From an uncultured Clostridium sp. (GTDB taxonomy: Bacteria > Bacillota > Clostridia > Lachnospirales > Lachnospiraceae): a DNA stretch of 29,519 nt. Shown piece after piece: positions 23,300 through 29,519 of the stretch. A model generated the notes under the pieces. That model had not been told where the DNA came from. It saw nothing but the letters and a program-made list of their open reading frames with translations, and did no database searches. The translations under genes were made by a program, and so were the position numbers. The DNA lies in the NCBI GenBank assembly GCA_937902905.1, contig CALELW010000073.1, positions 1-29,519 of the forward strand, in the 5' to 3' direction. The first letter of the stretch is position 1; each line of letters starts with the position of its first letter.

Positions 23300-23325
23300 G
23301 CGGCATGATGGCCGCTTCTTTTTTT
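23300..23325 (+). terminator. Terminator of the HPr-like gene
   Basis: GCGGC (23300-23304), 6-nt loop, GCCGC (23311-23315), then a T-rich tract (TTCTTTTTTT). A larger alternative stem, TGGGGCGG (23296-23303) with CCGCCCCA (23345-23352), uses the same left arm and may end the converging thiI transcript. Confidence 0.8.
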
Positions 23326-23359
23326 GTCTCAAAACGACGACGCACCGCCCCACAAAATT

Positions 23360-24547
23360 TTATTCCGGTTTCACACAGATTACTTCACGTTCTTCAATCG
23401 CTTTCTTTACCATTTCATCGATTTTTTCCGCTAAATTTTTCTCGGACTCTTCCATTTTTGCAATGTCCGGTTTTGTCACCGGATGCTTTGCCACAAAAAT
23501 CGTACAGCAGTCTTCAAACGGCTGAATGGATGTCTCAAAGGTATCAATCTTTTCCGCAATCTCGATAATTTCATTTTTATCAAAAGCAATTACCGGACGG
23601 AAAACAGGCATATTACATACCGCATCCGTTGCCGCTAAACTCTGCATTGTCTGGCTCGCCACCTGTCCGACACTTTCGCCGGTAATCAGCGATAAGCAGT
23701 GACGTTCTCTCGCAATTTTTTCTGCAATCCGCATCATGTATCTGCGCATAATAATTGTCAATTCATCGTGCGGACATTTATCATAAATATACAGCTGAAT
23801 ATCCGTAAAATTTACAATATGAAGGTTGATATTACCGGCATACTCGGAAACGAGACGCGCTAAATCTACGACCTTTTGTTTTGCACGCTCACTTGTGTAT
23901 GGCGGTGCATGAAAATAAACTGCTTCAATTTTCACGCCACGTTTTGCCATCATATAGCCGGCAACCGGACTATCAATACCACCGGACAAAAGTAACATTG
24001 AACGGTCGCTTGTACCAACCGGCATACCGCCGGGTCCCTTGATACTTGTCACGTAAACATAAGCACGTTTGCGGATTTCAATATACACTTTGATTTCCGG
24101 ATGGTGCACATCAACCGATGCATTCGGCATATTTTCAATAATATACTCCCCAGCCTGCATGCAGATATCCGGGCTTTTCATCTCATACTTTTTATCGCTT
24201 CGTTTGGCAAACACTTTAAAGGTAAATGGACGCTCCCCCAATTCTTCTTTCATATGAGCTACCAGTTCCTCACATACATGGGAAAATGTTTTGTCCTCCA
24301 CAAGAACAACCGGACAGATATGAGCAATACCAAAAACATGGCTCAGCCCTTCCATCACTTCTTCCTTATCAAAATCATCCGAAAGGGCTTCCACGTAAAC
24401 ACGTCCCTGCTCCTTCTCTACCATAAATTCACCCGCACAGCGCTCCAAACGCTCGCGCACACGGCGAACCAATGCATTTTCAAATACATAACGATTTTTT
24501 CCTTTAATTCCGATTTCTGCATATTTAATCAAAAAAGCTCGTACCAT
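23360..24547 (-). CDS. thiI: tRNA 4-thiouridine synthetase ThiI
   Basis: 395 residues, the Firmicute length without rhodanese domain. Ferredoxin-like domain plus THUMP (about 1-170), then the PP-loop SGGIDSP (188-194) that activates U8 of tRNA with ATP. A cysteine corresponding to the conserved catalytic one lies in FEDCCTIF (about 347-348). Sulfur should be delivered by the adjacent cysteine desulfurase, 12 nt upstream; thiI-nifZ pairs of this kind are known in Bacillus. Confidence 0.94.
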   Translation of the reverse strand: MVRAFLIKYAEIGIKGKNRYVFENALVRRVRERLERCAGEFMVEKEQGRVYVEALSDDFDKEEVMEGLSHVFGIAHICPVVLVEDKTFSHVCEELVAHMKEELGERPFTFKVFAKRSDKKYEMKSPDICMQAGEYIIENMPNASVDVHHPEIKVYIEIRKRAYVYVTSIKGPGGMPVGTSDRSMLLLSGGIDSPVAGYMMAKRGVKIEAVYFHAPPYTSERAKQKVVDLARLVSEYAGNINLHIVNFTDIQLYIYDKCPHDELTIIMRRYMMRIAEKIARERHCLSLITGESVGQVASQTMQSLAATDAVCNMPVFRPVIAFDKNEIIEIAEKIDTFETSIQPFEDCCTIFVAKHPVTKPDIAKMEESEKNLAEKIDEMVKKAIEEREVICVKPE

Positions 24548-24559
24548 TTTTCTCTCCTT

Positions 24560-25723
24560 CTATCGTCTTGTATACCGTGCTAACACCGGCACCAATTGTT
24601 TTAATTCCGTAATCGTCTGTTTTAACTGCTCAATCTGTGTCTCCACGGAAAAACTAAACCGCAGCGTACAGTCAAGCCGCTCATTCGCAACGCCAATCGC
24701 TTTCAGCGTTCCGCTGATTCCCGGATGATTCGAGGAACAGGCAGACCCGGAAGAAACATAAATTCCTTTTTCCTCAAGGGCATGCAAAAGCACCTCACTG
24801 CGGACACCGTCAAAACTCACACTCACAATATGAGGTGCCGTTTCTTCTACCGCAGAAGCATCACAGGCATTTACAACCGCCCCGTCAACTTCTCCAATAT
24901 GGGAAACAAAATACTGTTTCAATTCATACAAGTGCTTTCTATTTTCCTCTAGATTTGCATACATTTTTTCTGCCGCCAGAGAAAGCCCGGCAATTCCAGG
25001 TACATTTTCCGTCCCGGAGCGCATACCCTGCTGCTGCCCGCCGCCATGAATATAGGGATGAATTTTAACCTTATCCCCAACATATAAAAATCCGGTTCCT
25101 TTCGGCCCATGAATTTTATGTCCACTGACACTTAGCAAATCAATTCCCATTCGTTTTGGATAAATATTCATTTTCCCATATGCCTGAATCGCATCTACAT
25201 GGAAAATAATATCCTTGTTAAATGCTTTTACAATTTTTGAAAATTTCTCGACATCCAAAATCGCACCGACTTCATTATTCACAAGCATCGTGGAGACTAA
25301 AATCGTATCCTCACGCAATGCATTCTGAAGTGTTTCCTCACTCACATGCCCCATCGAATCCACGGGAAGATAAGTGACTTCATAACCCATTTTTTCTAAA
25401 TATAACAGCGGCTCATAAACGGCCGCATGCTCAAAACAGGTTGTGATAATGTGCTTGCCTGCACGGGCATTTGCAAGTGCTGAACCAATCAGCGCCATGT
25501 TATTACTCTCCGTGCCGCCGCTAGTAAAAACAATGTTTTTCGCCGCACACTTTAACGTTTTTGCAATCTGTTCTCTCGCCTGTCTCACATACCGCTCTGC
25601 GATAACACCCTTCATGTGAAGAGATGATGGATTTCCGAAATCCTCGTACATCACCCGCGCCACCAAATCGCAGACTTCCGGGAATGGTCTCGTCGTCGCC
25701 GCATTATCCAAATAACATTCCAT
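24560..25723 (-). CDS. Cysteine desulfurase, partner of ThiI
   Basis: 387 residues, a class V PLP aminotransferase-fold desulfurase of the NifS/IscS family. N-terminal YLDNAATTRP, PLP-Lys203 in SGHKIHGPKG, SGTEN, and the mobile active Cys329 in SSGSACSSNHPG, the short-loop NifS-like type. It transfers persulfide to ThiI for s4U8 and is the NifZ-type partner, not the Fe-S assembly enzyme: no iscU or sufU is nearby. Start codon directly abuts the rsmE stop; the ribosome site AGGAAG lies within the end of rsmE. Confidence 0.92.
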   Translation of the reverse strand: MECYLDNAATTRPFPEVCDLVARVMYEDFGNPSSLHMKGVIAERYVRQAREQIAKTLKCAAKNIVFTSGGTESNNMALIGSALANARAGKHIITTCFEHAAVYEPLLYLEKMGYEVTYLPVDSMGHVSEETLQNALREDTILVSTMLVNNEVGAILDVEKFSKIVKAFNKDIIFHVDAIQAYGKMNIYPKRMGIDLLSVSGHKIHGPKGTGFLYVGDKVKIHPYIHGGGQQQGMRSGTENVPGIAGLSLAAEKMYANLEENRKHLYELKQYFVSHIGEVDGAVVNACDASAVEETAPHIVSVSFDGVRSEVLLHALEEKGIYVSSGSACSSNHPGISGTLKAIGVANERLDCTLRFSFSVETQIEQLKQTITELKQLVPVLARYTRR

Positions 25724-26485
25724 TTATTCTTCCTCATTTCTTCCTTCGATTAAAAACATAAGAATCGACAACGCTGCTAACCCTGCCGTTTCCGTCCGTA
25801 AAATTCGTTTACCAAGGGAAATCGGTTTAATCCCCTGTGCCACTGCCGCTTCTACTTCCCCGCGTTCAAAACCGCCTTCCGGTCCGATAAAAATACCAAT
25901 CCGGCCGCCTTTTTTTATTTGAGATGCCTCCGTAAAGGAAAGTACCGACTCTTTCATACCCTCGCACAATTCGTAAGGAATCATCACATAATCCATTTCA
26001 TCTGCCATAGCAAGTGCTTCCGAGAAGCTTTTCACCGCCGTTACTTCCGGTAAAACTCCTCTGCCGCTTTGCTTTGCAGCCGATTCAGCAATGGTACGCC
26101 ATCTTGTCACTTTCTTTTCTTCTTTTTTCGCGTCCAATTTTACCACGCATCGTTTTGTTTTCACCGGCACAATGGATGCCGCCCCTAATTCCACCGCTTT
26201 TTGAATCACGAGCTCCATTTTATCTTTTTTCGGCAGTGCCTGAAACAGTGTAATTTCCACCGGAAGTTCCGAAACCGCCGGTTTCTCATCCCGAACCAAA
26301 AGACTTATCTCGCTATCGGAAACCGCCTGAATCTCGCACTCATAATCCACACCTTTTCCACAGGAAACCATTATCTTTTCCCCTTTTGTCATCCTGAGAA
26401 CATTGCGGATATGATTCACATCATCCCCATGTATCACAATTTCATTTTCCGTGCGGTTTTCCTCCGGTACAAAAAAACGGTGCAT
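25724..26485 (-). CDS. rsmE: 16S rRNA m3U1498 methyltransferase RsmE
   Basis: 253 residues. N-terminal PUA-like domain (MHRFFVPEEN, HIRNVLRMTKGE) and SPOUT knotted methyltransferase domain with SAM-binding IGIFIGPEGGFE and LGKRILRTETAGLAAL. It methylates N3 of U1498 in the 30S subunit. The start chosen is the ATG of MHRFF behind AAGGAAGAGAAGG; a longer in-frame start 8 codons earlier is less likely. It leads the rsmE-desulfurase-thiI operon; prmA, often just upstream, is absent. Confidence 0.93.
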   Translation of the reverse strand: MHRFFVPEENRTENEIVIHGDDVNHIRNVLRMTKGEKIMVSCGKGVDYECEIQAVSDSEISLLVRDEKPAVSELPVEITLFQALPKKDKMELVIQKAVELGAASIVPVKTKRCVVKLDAKKEEKKVTRWRTIAESAAKQSGRGVLPEVTAVKSFSEALAMADEMDYVMIPYELCEGMKESVLSFTEASQIKKGGRIGIFIGPEGGFERGEVEAAVAQGIKPISLGKRILRTETAGLAALSILMFLIEGRNEEE

Positions 26486-26514
26486 CCTTCTCTTCCTTTC
26501 CTTCAACATACGAA

Positions 26515-26546
26515 CGGCACAAACAGCGTCCTTCCTGTCTGTGCCG
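26515..26546. repeat. Imperfect inverted repeat upstream of rsmE
   Basis: CGGCACA-a-ACAG-cgtccttc-CTGT-c-TGTGCCG: 7 plus 4 bp interrupted by a 1x1 mismatch. It lies between the FliD-like gene and rsmE without a T run on either side, so it is a leader or intergenic stem rather than a clear terminator. Confidence 0.5.
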
Positions 26547-26574
26547 CACGGTTGTATTCGTTTATTCTTTTTCG

Positions 26575-27255
26575 TTAAATCAACGTGCCAAACATCGTAT
26601 ATGTCGACTTGCCCTGATTCAATGCAATCTGATTTGTACTCTGATTGTACAGTGTCGATGCTTTCTGTGCCACACGGTCAGCAAGTGAACCGCTGCCAGA
26701 AAACAGAGCCTTCAAATCACTCATATTTGCCGCCTTGAATTTCGTCTCATCCAAAGACAATGTATTATCATCATTGATTGTAATTCCAACTTTATTCAAA
26801 AGCCCCTGACTCAGATTCATCTGTTCCGTTCCCCATACAGCCGTCTGTAAAATACTATATGAGTTCATATTTTTTGTTGTGCTCAGCACACTGTTGTACT
26901 GGCTCACAAAATTCTTTGCCTTATCTAACAAATCTTCTGCTTTTGTATTATCACCATAAGAAGCATTCTTTAAATCATTTGCAGCCTGATACAACTTCTG
27001 TGACGAACTCTTTAAACCAGACAACTTTGTCCCACTGTCTGCTGTACCGGAGTTTTTAATCGTCTCCGCAGAATCACTGCTCTTCTGCTTTGCCACATAA
27101 GCTTTCATCGCTTTTTTGTAAGCACCTTTTTGAATCATCTGCAAGTCGCCAATCGACGACAAAAGTGAGCCACTGCTGCTTTTACTGCTCGTTCCAAAAA
27201 ATGTGTCTACAAATGAATTTGCTCCATACGTCCCTAATCCATACATATTATTCAT
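26575..27255 (-). CDS. Short FliD-C-like protein (flagellar cap homologue fragment)
   Basis: 226 residues. The C-terminal half resembles the end of FliD: a long helix with NFVSQYNSVLSTTKN, LSQGLLNKVGITINDDNTLSLDETKF, SDLKALFSGSGSLADRVAQK, then a hydrophilic tail. The N-terminal half is Ser/Gly/Tyr-rich and unlike FliD. FliD itself is usually over 450 residues, so this is either a distant paralogue or a small secreted flagellum-associated protein; the latter fits the neighbours. Start ATG 8 nt after AAAGGAG; a GTG three codons earlier is less likely. It has its own promoter. Confidence 0.65.
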   Translation of the reverse strand: MNNMYGLGTYGANSFVDTFFGTSSKSSSGSLLSSIGDLQMIQKGAYKKAMKAYVAKQKSSDSAETIKNSGTADSGTKLSGLKSSSQKLYQAANDLKNASYGDNTKAEDLLDKAKNFVSQYNSVLSTTKNMNSYSILQTAVWGTEQMNLSQGLLNKVGITINDDNTLSLDETKFKAANMSDLKALFSGSGSLADRVAQKASTLYNQSTNQIALNQGKSTYTMFGTLI

Positions 27256-27301
27256 AACATTCACTCCTTTGATTATTACATCGGTACTCCATTACCTTAA
27301 C

Positions 27302-27321
27302 TCTGCGACAATCCTATCGCA
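27302..27321 (-). promoter_or_regulatory. Leader hairpin with GGA loop
   Basis: CTGCGA-TAGGATTG-TCGCAG, a perfect 6-bp stem with a loop that exposes AGGA, in the roughly 78-nt leader of the FliD-like gene. It resembles a CsrA-type site, but I cannot show that. Confidence 0.4.
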
Positions 27322-27339
27322 GTTTTATCCACTATCTTT

Positions 27340-27367
27340 AGTATAGCAGAAAATAGCACTATGTCAA
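27340..27367 (-). promoter_or_regulatory. SigA-type promoter of the FliD-like gene
   Basis: Minus strand TTGACA (27362-27367), 16-bp spacer, TATACT (27340-27345) with extended TGC. The -35 overlaps the HEPN stop codon (TGA within TTGACA). Confidence 0.7.
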
Positions 27368-27792
27368 TTGGATTGTTGATGTTTTTCCATTTCTACCTGC
27401 AAGCGCTCCACTGTATCCTTAAACGTATAAAACAAATCAATATAGGTTTCTACAATCGCACTACAGTGTGCTTTCACAATCTCACAATCATAATCATGTG
27501 TGAGCTCGTTTCTTACTTTTAACATTTCCATCCAGCTCTCATCCGAAATTAAATTTGCTTTGTATGCTTCTCTAAGAACTTCTCTTGGAGAACCGGCAAC
27601 AAAACCCGTGATTGCATAGTACTGCACCAAAATGTCTTTCATAACCTTCCATGCCAAATCAAATGTAATACTAAACTTTGCACTTGTTCCACTCAAGACA
27701 AATGAATCAGAAAAATCTCTGTTTTTTGCCTCTGCCAATGCATCCAGTGAATTACAAAATGATGAAAACCGGCGATTAAATTTTTCGTCCAT
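27364..27792 (-). CDS. hepT: HEPN ribonuclease toxin of a type VII toxin-antitoxin pair (HepT-like)
   Basis: 142 residues, all helical, of the HI0074 nucleotidyltransferase-substrate-binding/HEPN family. Residues 94-101 read RNELTHDY, the R-x4-H-x-Y motif in which Arg and His form the RNase centre and Tyr101 is the residue AMPylated by the partner in characterised HepT/MntA pairs. The overlap of 17 nt with the upstream MNT gene indicates co-translation. GGAGG 12 nt before the ATG is a rather distant site. Confidence 0.8.
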   Translation of the reverse strand: MDEKFNRRFSSFCNSLDALAEAKNRDFSDSFVLSGTSAKFSITFDLAWKVMKDILVQYYAITGFVAGSPREVLREAYKANLISDESWMEMLKVRNELTHDYDCEIVKAHCSAIVETYIDLFYTFKDTVERLQVEMEKHQQSN

Positions 27793-28045
27793 ACTGTCTG
27801 ATATCCTCCAATAACAACTGATTTTTACAAGTATCCATATTTACCATATCGACGCTGTATAATGTTGGCAGATTTTCCACTTCTTCGACAAGTGCATCAA
27901 AATCTTTGACACCCGTTACTGCAATGTCAATGTCACTTCGTTCCCTCGCAGTTTCCCTTGCTCTTGAACCATATAATATAACTTCTTTTGCACCAAAATC
28001 CCGACAAAGATTTGCCGTTTCTCTGATTACCTGCTCTGCTTTCAA
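27776..28045 (-). CDS. mntA: MNT-type minimal nucleotidyltransferase antitoxin (MntA-like)
   Basis: 89 residues with the nucleotidyltransferase motif GS-x10-DxD (Gly26, Ser27, Asp38, Asp40) and a third Asp in YSVDMVNM (66). In characterised pairs this enzyme AMPylates the HEPN Tyr and silences the toxin. A TTG start is proposed because AGGTGAT, a seven-base match to the 16S rRNA tail, lies 4 nt upstream; the alternative GTG three codons earlier would be nearly leaderless if the promoter at 28068-28096 is used. No ATG is near: the frame stays open to 28144, inside the preceding gene. Confidence 0.72.
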   Translation of the reverse strand: MKAEQVIRETANLCRDFGAKEVILYGSRARETARERSDIDIAVTGVKDFDALVEEVENLPTLYSVDMVNMDTCKNQLLLEDIRQYGRKI

Positions 28046-28067
28046 AAGTATCACCTGCCTCTTTCCT

Positions 28068-28096
28068 ATACTAGCATTTTGTGAAGGAACTGGCAA
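28068..28096 (-). promoter_or_regulatory. Candidate promoter of the MNT/HEPN pair
   Basis: TTGCCA (28091-28096), 17 bp, TAGTAT (28068-28073) with extended TGC. It lies within the last codons and stop of the coiled-coil gene and would start just before the MNT start codon. Confidence 0.45.
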
Positions 28097-28703
28097 CTTC
28101 CTTATCTTTATCCTCATCCTCTTTTTCTTTTGCCACATCAGCAATCTTTTGATTTAGCGTTCCCAAAGTATTCATCTGGGATGCAGATGCCGACAATTTC
28201 TTCTGCTCCAGTTTTTCAAGTTCTTCTTGTTTCTTTTTAACGCTGCTGCCGCTTCCCGCATCTTGTCTGATTTCGGCTTTCAGCCCTCTGATTCTGCCTT
28301 CCATTCCGGTCACCGCCCTGCCCTGCACCTTTGCCTGTGCCATAGCAGAATCCGCAGAAATCATAGACTCCATACTAGCCTGTGATAATCCAGCCGTTTG
28401 TTTCCCGTCATTTGCAGCTGCACGATTATTTCCTGCAGACATCTCTGCCTGTTGTTTTTCTCTTCTCTGTTCAATCTGATGCTGCCGCAGTTGATTATAT
28501 AAGTCATTGATTTGTCTTTGTATTTCCTGACGCTTTTTCATTTTTTCTTCTGCACTCAATGATTTGTCCGCAGAAATTTCCTGCTGCTCTTTCTGCTTTC
28601 TGGCAATCTCGTTTTTAATATTTATGCTGAAAGAATCCATCTTCTGTGCCATTTTAATTCCAGCTGTCTTGGAACCAGCCCCGCTCAGTCCATTTACCTG
28701 CAT
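28071..28703 (-). CDS. FlxA-like coiled-coil protein
   Basis: 210 residues, nearly all predicted helical and rich in Gln, Lys and Glu. The part LSAEEKMKKRQEIQRQINDL resembles the heptad segment of FlxA-like proteins, which occur near flagellar genes. The N-terminus MQVNGLSGAG has no signal peptide. Function unknown. Overlaps the upstream DUF6033-like gene by 10 nt, so both are co-translated. The last residues (FTKC) end in a single Cys. Confidence 0.6.
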   Translation of the reverse strand: MQVNGLSGAGSKTAGIKMAQKMDSFSINIKNEIARKQKEQQEISADKSLSAEEKMKKRQEIQRQINDLYNQLRQHQIEQRREKQQAEMSAGNNRAAANDGKQTAGLSQASMESMISADSAMAQAKVQGRAVTGMEGRIRGLKAEIRQDAGSGSSVKKKQEELEKLEQKKLSASASQMNTLGTLNQKIADVAKEKEDEDKDKEVASSFTKC

Positions 28704-29317
28704 TTTTCATCTCCTCCTGTAAATCGAAATTGAATCCCCTTAAATCGGTTTTGTAAATACGCCCGGCACGCTTTTCCTTTTTTCTTTGCCAGCTTCTTTT
28801 CTAAAATTTCATTTGTATGGTCTGACATTTTCTTCAAAAAGGAACCCTTATCTGCATTTTTCGTAATAACCCATCCGCCCCAGTTTCCATTTTCATCGCA
28901 AAACCAGCCGTCGCTTACCACTTCCCGCCCCTGTGCTTTCATCTGTGCCTTAAACTGTTTGGAGCAATTCGTCAAAAACTTAACATCCTTTTCAAAGGTC
29001 ATTCTCGCCTCTTCGTCGGTTCCTAGTTTTTCTAAGTATTTCGGATGAATTACAAAATTCACATCCGATGAATTGCCATATGTCTGCCCGTAACCTATCG
29101 TTCCCACAAAAAATTTAGTTCCACTATTTCGCTTTTCCACTTCCTGTATAAAATCAAGACCGGATGAAGCAGCATCCGATATACTTTTCTCATAACTCAC
29201 ACCACCATTATTAAACACCGTCCCAGACGACGCTTTTGAATCTGATGCCTTCATTCCAACTGTCTCTTGATTTTTCACCGGATAGAAATAACCATTTCCA
29301 ATTCCATTTACTGCCAT
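28694..29317 (-). CDS. DUF6033-like protein of unknown function
   Basis: 207 residues. Starts MAVNGIGNGYFYPV; the middle segment FVGTIGYGQTYGNSSDVNFVIHPKYLEKLG is the conserved-looking core, then a helix-rich, lysine-heavy C-terminus with two Cys. I think it belongs to DUF6033, a Lachnospiraceae family of unknown function, from memory and not from a search. No signal peptide or membrane segment. GGAAGGATGG precedes the ATG. First of the small-protein group on the minus strand. Confidence 0.55.
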   Translation of the reverse strand: MAVNGIGNGYFYPVKNQETVGMKASDSKASSGTVFNNGGVSYEKSISDAASSGLDFIQEVEKRNSGTKFFVGTIGYGQTYGNSSDVNFVIHPKYLEKLGTDEEARMTFEKDVKFLTNCSKQFKAQMKAQGREVVSDGWFCDENGNWGGWVITKNADKGSFLKKMSDHTNEILEKKLAKKKGKACRAYLQNRFKGIQFRFTGGDEKCR

Positions 29318-29519
29318 AATGCCATCCTTCCTATTCTGTCAAGCCCAAATCTACTGATTTTACTGGCTTTGACGATTTTTATTTACCTCAAAACAAAAGC
29401 TTACAGTGATGGATATCGTAGTATCATGTACCGAATAGCTGATAAATGGGGTTAATTAATAAAGCATCCTCTTTCTTTGCTTTATTAAGGCTATTTTCCC
29501 TCTGTTCAACTATGATGAT
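29318..29519. other. Intergenic end of the window with A/T-rich hairpin
   Basis: 202 bases without a convincing gene. At 29456-29488 lies a perfect 10-bp inverted repeat (TTAATAAAGC / GCTTTATTAA, 13-nt loop), which may be a terminator of a gene outside the window. TTGACA near 29336-29341 on the minus strand is too close to the DUF6033-like start to be its promoter. No flagellar sigma (TAAA-N15-GCCGATAA) promoter is visible. Confidence 0.5.

Noticed and set aside
29318..29519. Cyclic di-GMP riboswitch or flagellar sigma promoter upstream of the DUF6033-like gene
   Set aside because: Neither the GEMM core nor a TAAA/GCCGATAA pair is visible.
1..29519. CRISPR array, tRNA or rRNA genes, insertion sequence
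   Set aside because: No regularly spaced repeats, tRNA-like cloverleaf, rRNA sequence or transposase was seen by eye on either strand.

Overview
The window looks like chromosome of a flagellated or flagellum-derived member of the Lachnospiraceae (Clostridia). The evidence is moderate-to-low G+C, strong AGGAGG ribosome binding sites, SigA-type promoters, and typical Firmicute gene sets (ireB-ruvX-DUF1292-rnjA, class B sortase, MgtE, ThiI with its own cysteine desulfurase). The assignment is inferred from gene content. I see no rRNA, tRNA, insertion sequence or CRISPR array.

Layout. 1-3310 (-): a housekeeping operon, ireB, ruvX, DUF1292 protein, RNase J, a short MltG-like membrane protein and the start of an O-methyltransferase cut by the window edge. 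3281-3885 (-): a possible small ORF and mscL. 3987-6209 (+): an intracellular GH95 fucosidase-type enzyme. 6240-8130 (-): an ammonium transporter fused to a PII domain, with a consensus promoter and a terminator/antiterminator pair in its leader. 8279-10957 (+): a one-pass membrane protein of unknown function and a LacI-type sensor/GGDEF fusion. 10948-15001 (-): a GNAT, sortase B and PAS-rich hybrid-kinase-like operon whose last protein has lost the phospho-acceptor histidine. 15073-18492 (+): a large GH2 enzyme with two C-terminal binding-module-like repeats. 18586-21582 (-): mgtE and a three-gene HipBST toxin-antitoxin locus with paired palindromic operators. 21582-22877 (-): mtaB. 23032-23265 (+): an HPr-like protein without the phospho-histidine loop. 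23360-26485 (-): rsmE, cysteine desulfurase and thiI. 26575-29317 (-): three flagellar-export-like proteins (FliD-C-like, FlxA-like coiled coil, DUF6033-like), interrupted by an MNT/HEPN type VII toxin-antitoxin pair.

Themes. Two toxin-antitoxin loci lie within 8 kb. Several signalling proteins keep their fold but lack the classical modification residue: PII without Tyr51, HPr without His15, and a hybrid kinase without the H-box His. Nitrogen uptake appears controlled by leader attenuation. No single locus is clearly a new system. The most notable regions are the HipBST operon with an operator filling its promoter spacer, and the Amt-PII gene with its leader switch.
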